6,396 nucleotides of DNA from Clostridia bacterium (lineage in GTDB: Bacteria; Bacillota; Clostridia; Oscillospirales; CAG-272): positions 1 through 6,396 of the forward strand of contig JAFQNZ010000069.1 of NCBI GenBank assembly GCA_017395715.1, in the 5' to 3' direction. The translations under genes and the position numbers were made by a program. The number at the start of each line of letters is the position of its first letter. Position 1 is the first letter of the stretch. Below, one piece after another: positions 6,033-6,396 of the stretch. The notes under the pieces were generated by a model. It saw nothing but the letters and a program-made list of their open reading frames with translations, was not told the DNA's origin and did not search any database.

Positions 6033-6225
6033 GAATACACAGAAAAAATGCACAGTAAGCATCACGGAAGCATATTTCGCCTTACGGCGAAGATACCCGC
6101 ACCCTGCGTCTGACAAGCGAGCTTGTCGATCTTCGGGTGGGGTATGCGAAGCGGATTCGTCGAGCAAAGCTCGCCGAGCCGCGTCTCAAGAAGCTCCGTA
6201 GATATGATGCAACACTGTTGCATCA
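6033..6225 (+). repeat. Hairpin-rich tandem repeat, unit 1
   Basis: This is the first of two adjacent near-identical units with a period of about 191 bases (193 at the left edge because of a 2-base gap near 6043). Predicted pairings on the + strand are: hairpin A, TTCGCC/GGCGAA (6076-6081 with 6086-6091), loop TTAC; stem B, 11 bp, ATACCC(g)CACCC with GGGTGGGGTAT (6093-6104 with 6135-6145), one bulged G at 6099; hairpin C inside B, GACAAG/CTTGTC (6112-6117 with 6122-6127); hairpin D, GCGG...CGAGC-AAA-GCTCG...CCGC (6151-6182), with one bulge and one mismatch; hairpin E (6205-6225). Open frames across the unit give low-complexity Arg/Ser/Ala-rich peptides and are not credible genes. It could be a structured RNA, a mobile-element end or a MITE-like repeat. 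I cannot assign a named family. Confidence 0.75.
6205..6225. other. Perfect inverted repeat at the junction of the two repeat units (hairpin E)
   Basis: TGATGCAAC (6205-6213) and GTTGCATCA (6217-6225) form a perfect 9-bp stem with the 3-base loop ACT. No T-run follows, so it is not a standard terminator. It lies exactly between unit 1 and unit 2 and is absent before unit 1, where the promoter sits instead. Confidence 0.75.
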
Positions 6226-6396
6226 GAATACACAAAAAATGCACAGTATGCATCAAGGAAGCATATTTCGCCTTATGGCGAAGATACCCACACCCTGCGT
6301 CTGACAAGCGAGCTTGTCGATCTTCGGGTGGGGTATGCGAAGCGGATTCGTCGAGCAAAGCTCGCCGAGCCGCGTCTCAAGAAGCTCCGTAGATAT
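6226..6396 (+). repeat. Hairpin-rich tandem repeat, unit 2, cut by the window end
   Basis: This unit repeats unit 1 from GAATACACA onward and stops at the window edge at the base equivalent to 6205. From 6259 to 6396 (138 bases) it differs from unit 1 at two positions only: T for C in the loop of hairpin A (6276 against 6085) and A for G at the stem B bulge (6290 against 6099). Upstream there are two more substitutions (6249 and 6256) and the 2-base gap. The array probably continues beyond the window. Confidence 0.75.

Noticed and set aside
6010..6392. Small open frames across the 3' repeats on both strands
   Set aside because: They repeat the same low-complexity Arg/Ser/Ala-rich peptide in each unit, depend on hairpin-forming DNA, and lack ribosome binding sites.
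6033..6396. CRISPR array
   Set aside because: The unit is about 191 bases and repeated nearly whole, with no short repeats separated by unique spacers.

Overview
The window looks like a chromosomal segment of a gut-type Clostridia bacterium (Oscillospiraceae/Ruminococcaceae-like). This is inferred from AGGAGG-type ribosome binding sites, mid-range GC, ECF promoters of the TGTAAC...TGTCTA type, an L7Ae-family gene of Firmicutes character, and intergenic repeats with the CATCCTGAGC-type ends common in such genomes. No species can be named from the sequence alone.

Layout. Positions 2-169 hold the 3' end of an L7Ae/L30e-family ribosomal or RNA-binding protein gene. Then follow two tandem, same-strand copies of one signalling cassette. 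Each copy has an ECF-type promoter, an ECF sigma factor of 189 residues, and a membrane-anchored protein with an extracellular beta-propeller (Beta_propel, PF09826-like) that is the likely anti-sigma/sensor partner. In copy 1 (about 178-2974) the sensor gene is split by one in-frame TAA at 1709-1711, so it is called a pseudogene. In copy 2 (about 3224-5926) both genes are intact. Each cassette ends in an intrinsic terminator (2997-3019 and 5943-5971). Between the copies lies a dispersed palindromic-ended element of about 155 bp (3032-3186).

The last ~400 bases have no credible protein gene. A near-consensus vegetative promoter (5993-6021) reads into at least two tandem units of about 191 bp that can fold into several hairpins. 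In the 138 bp core the two units differ at only two positions, and both fall in unpaired bases of the fold I drew. The array runs off the window end.

How the genes probably work together (inference): the propeller protein holds the sigma factor at the membrane through its short cytoplasmic N-terminus, an external cue sensed by the propeller releases it, and the sigma factor transcribes its own operon from the TGTAAC/TGTCTA promoter. In copy 1 three things have changed together: the -35 element, the sigma recognition helix and the sensor reading frame. This suggests decay, or divergence into a separate regulatory channel.
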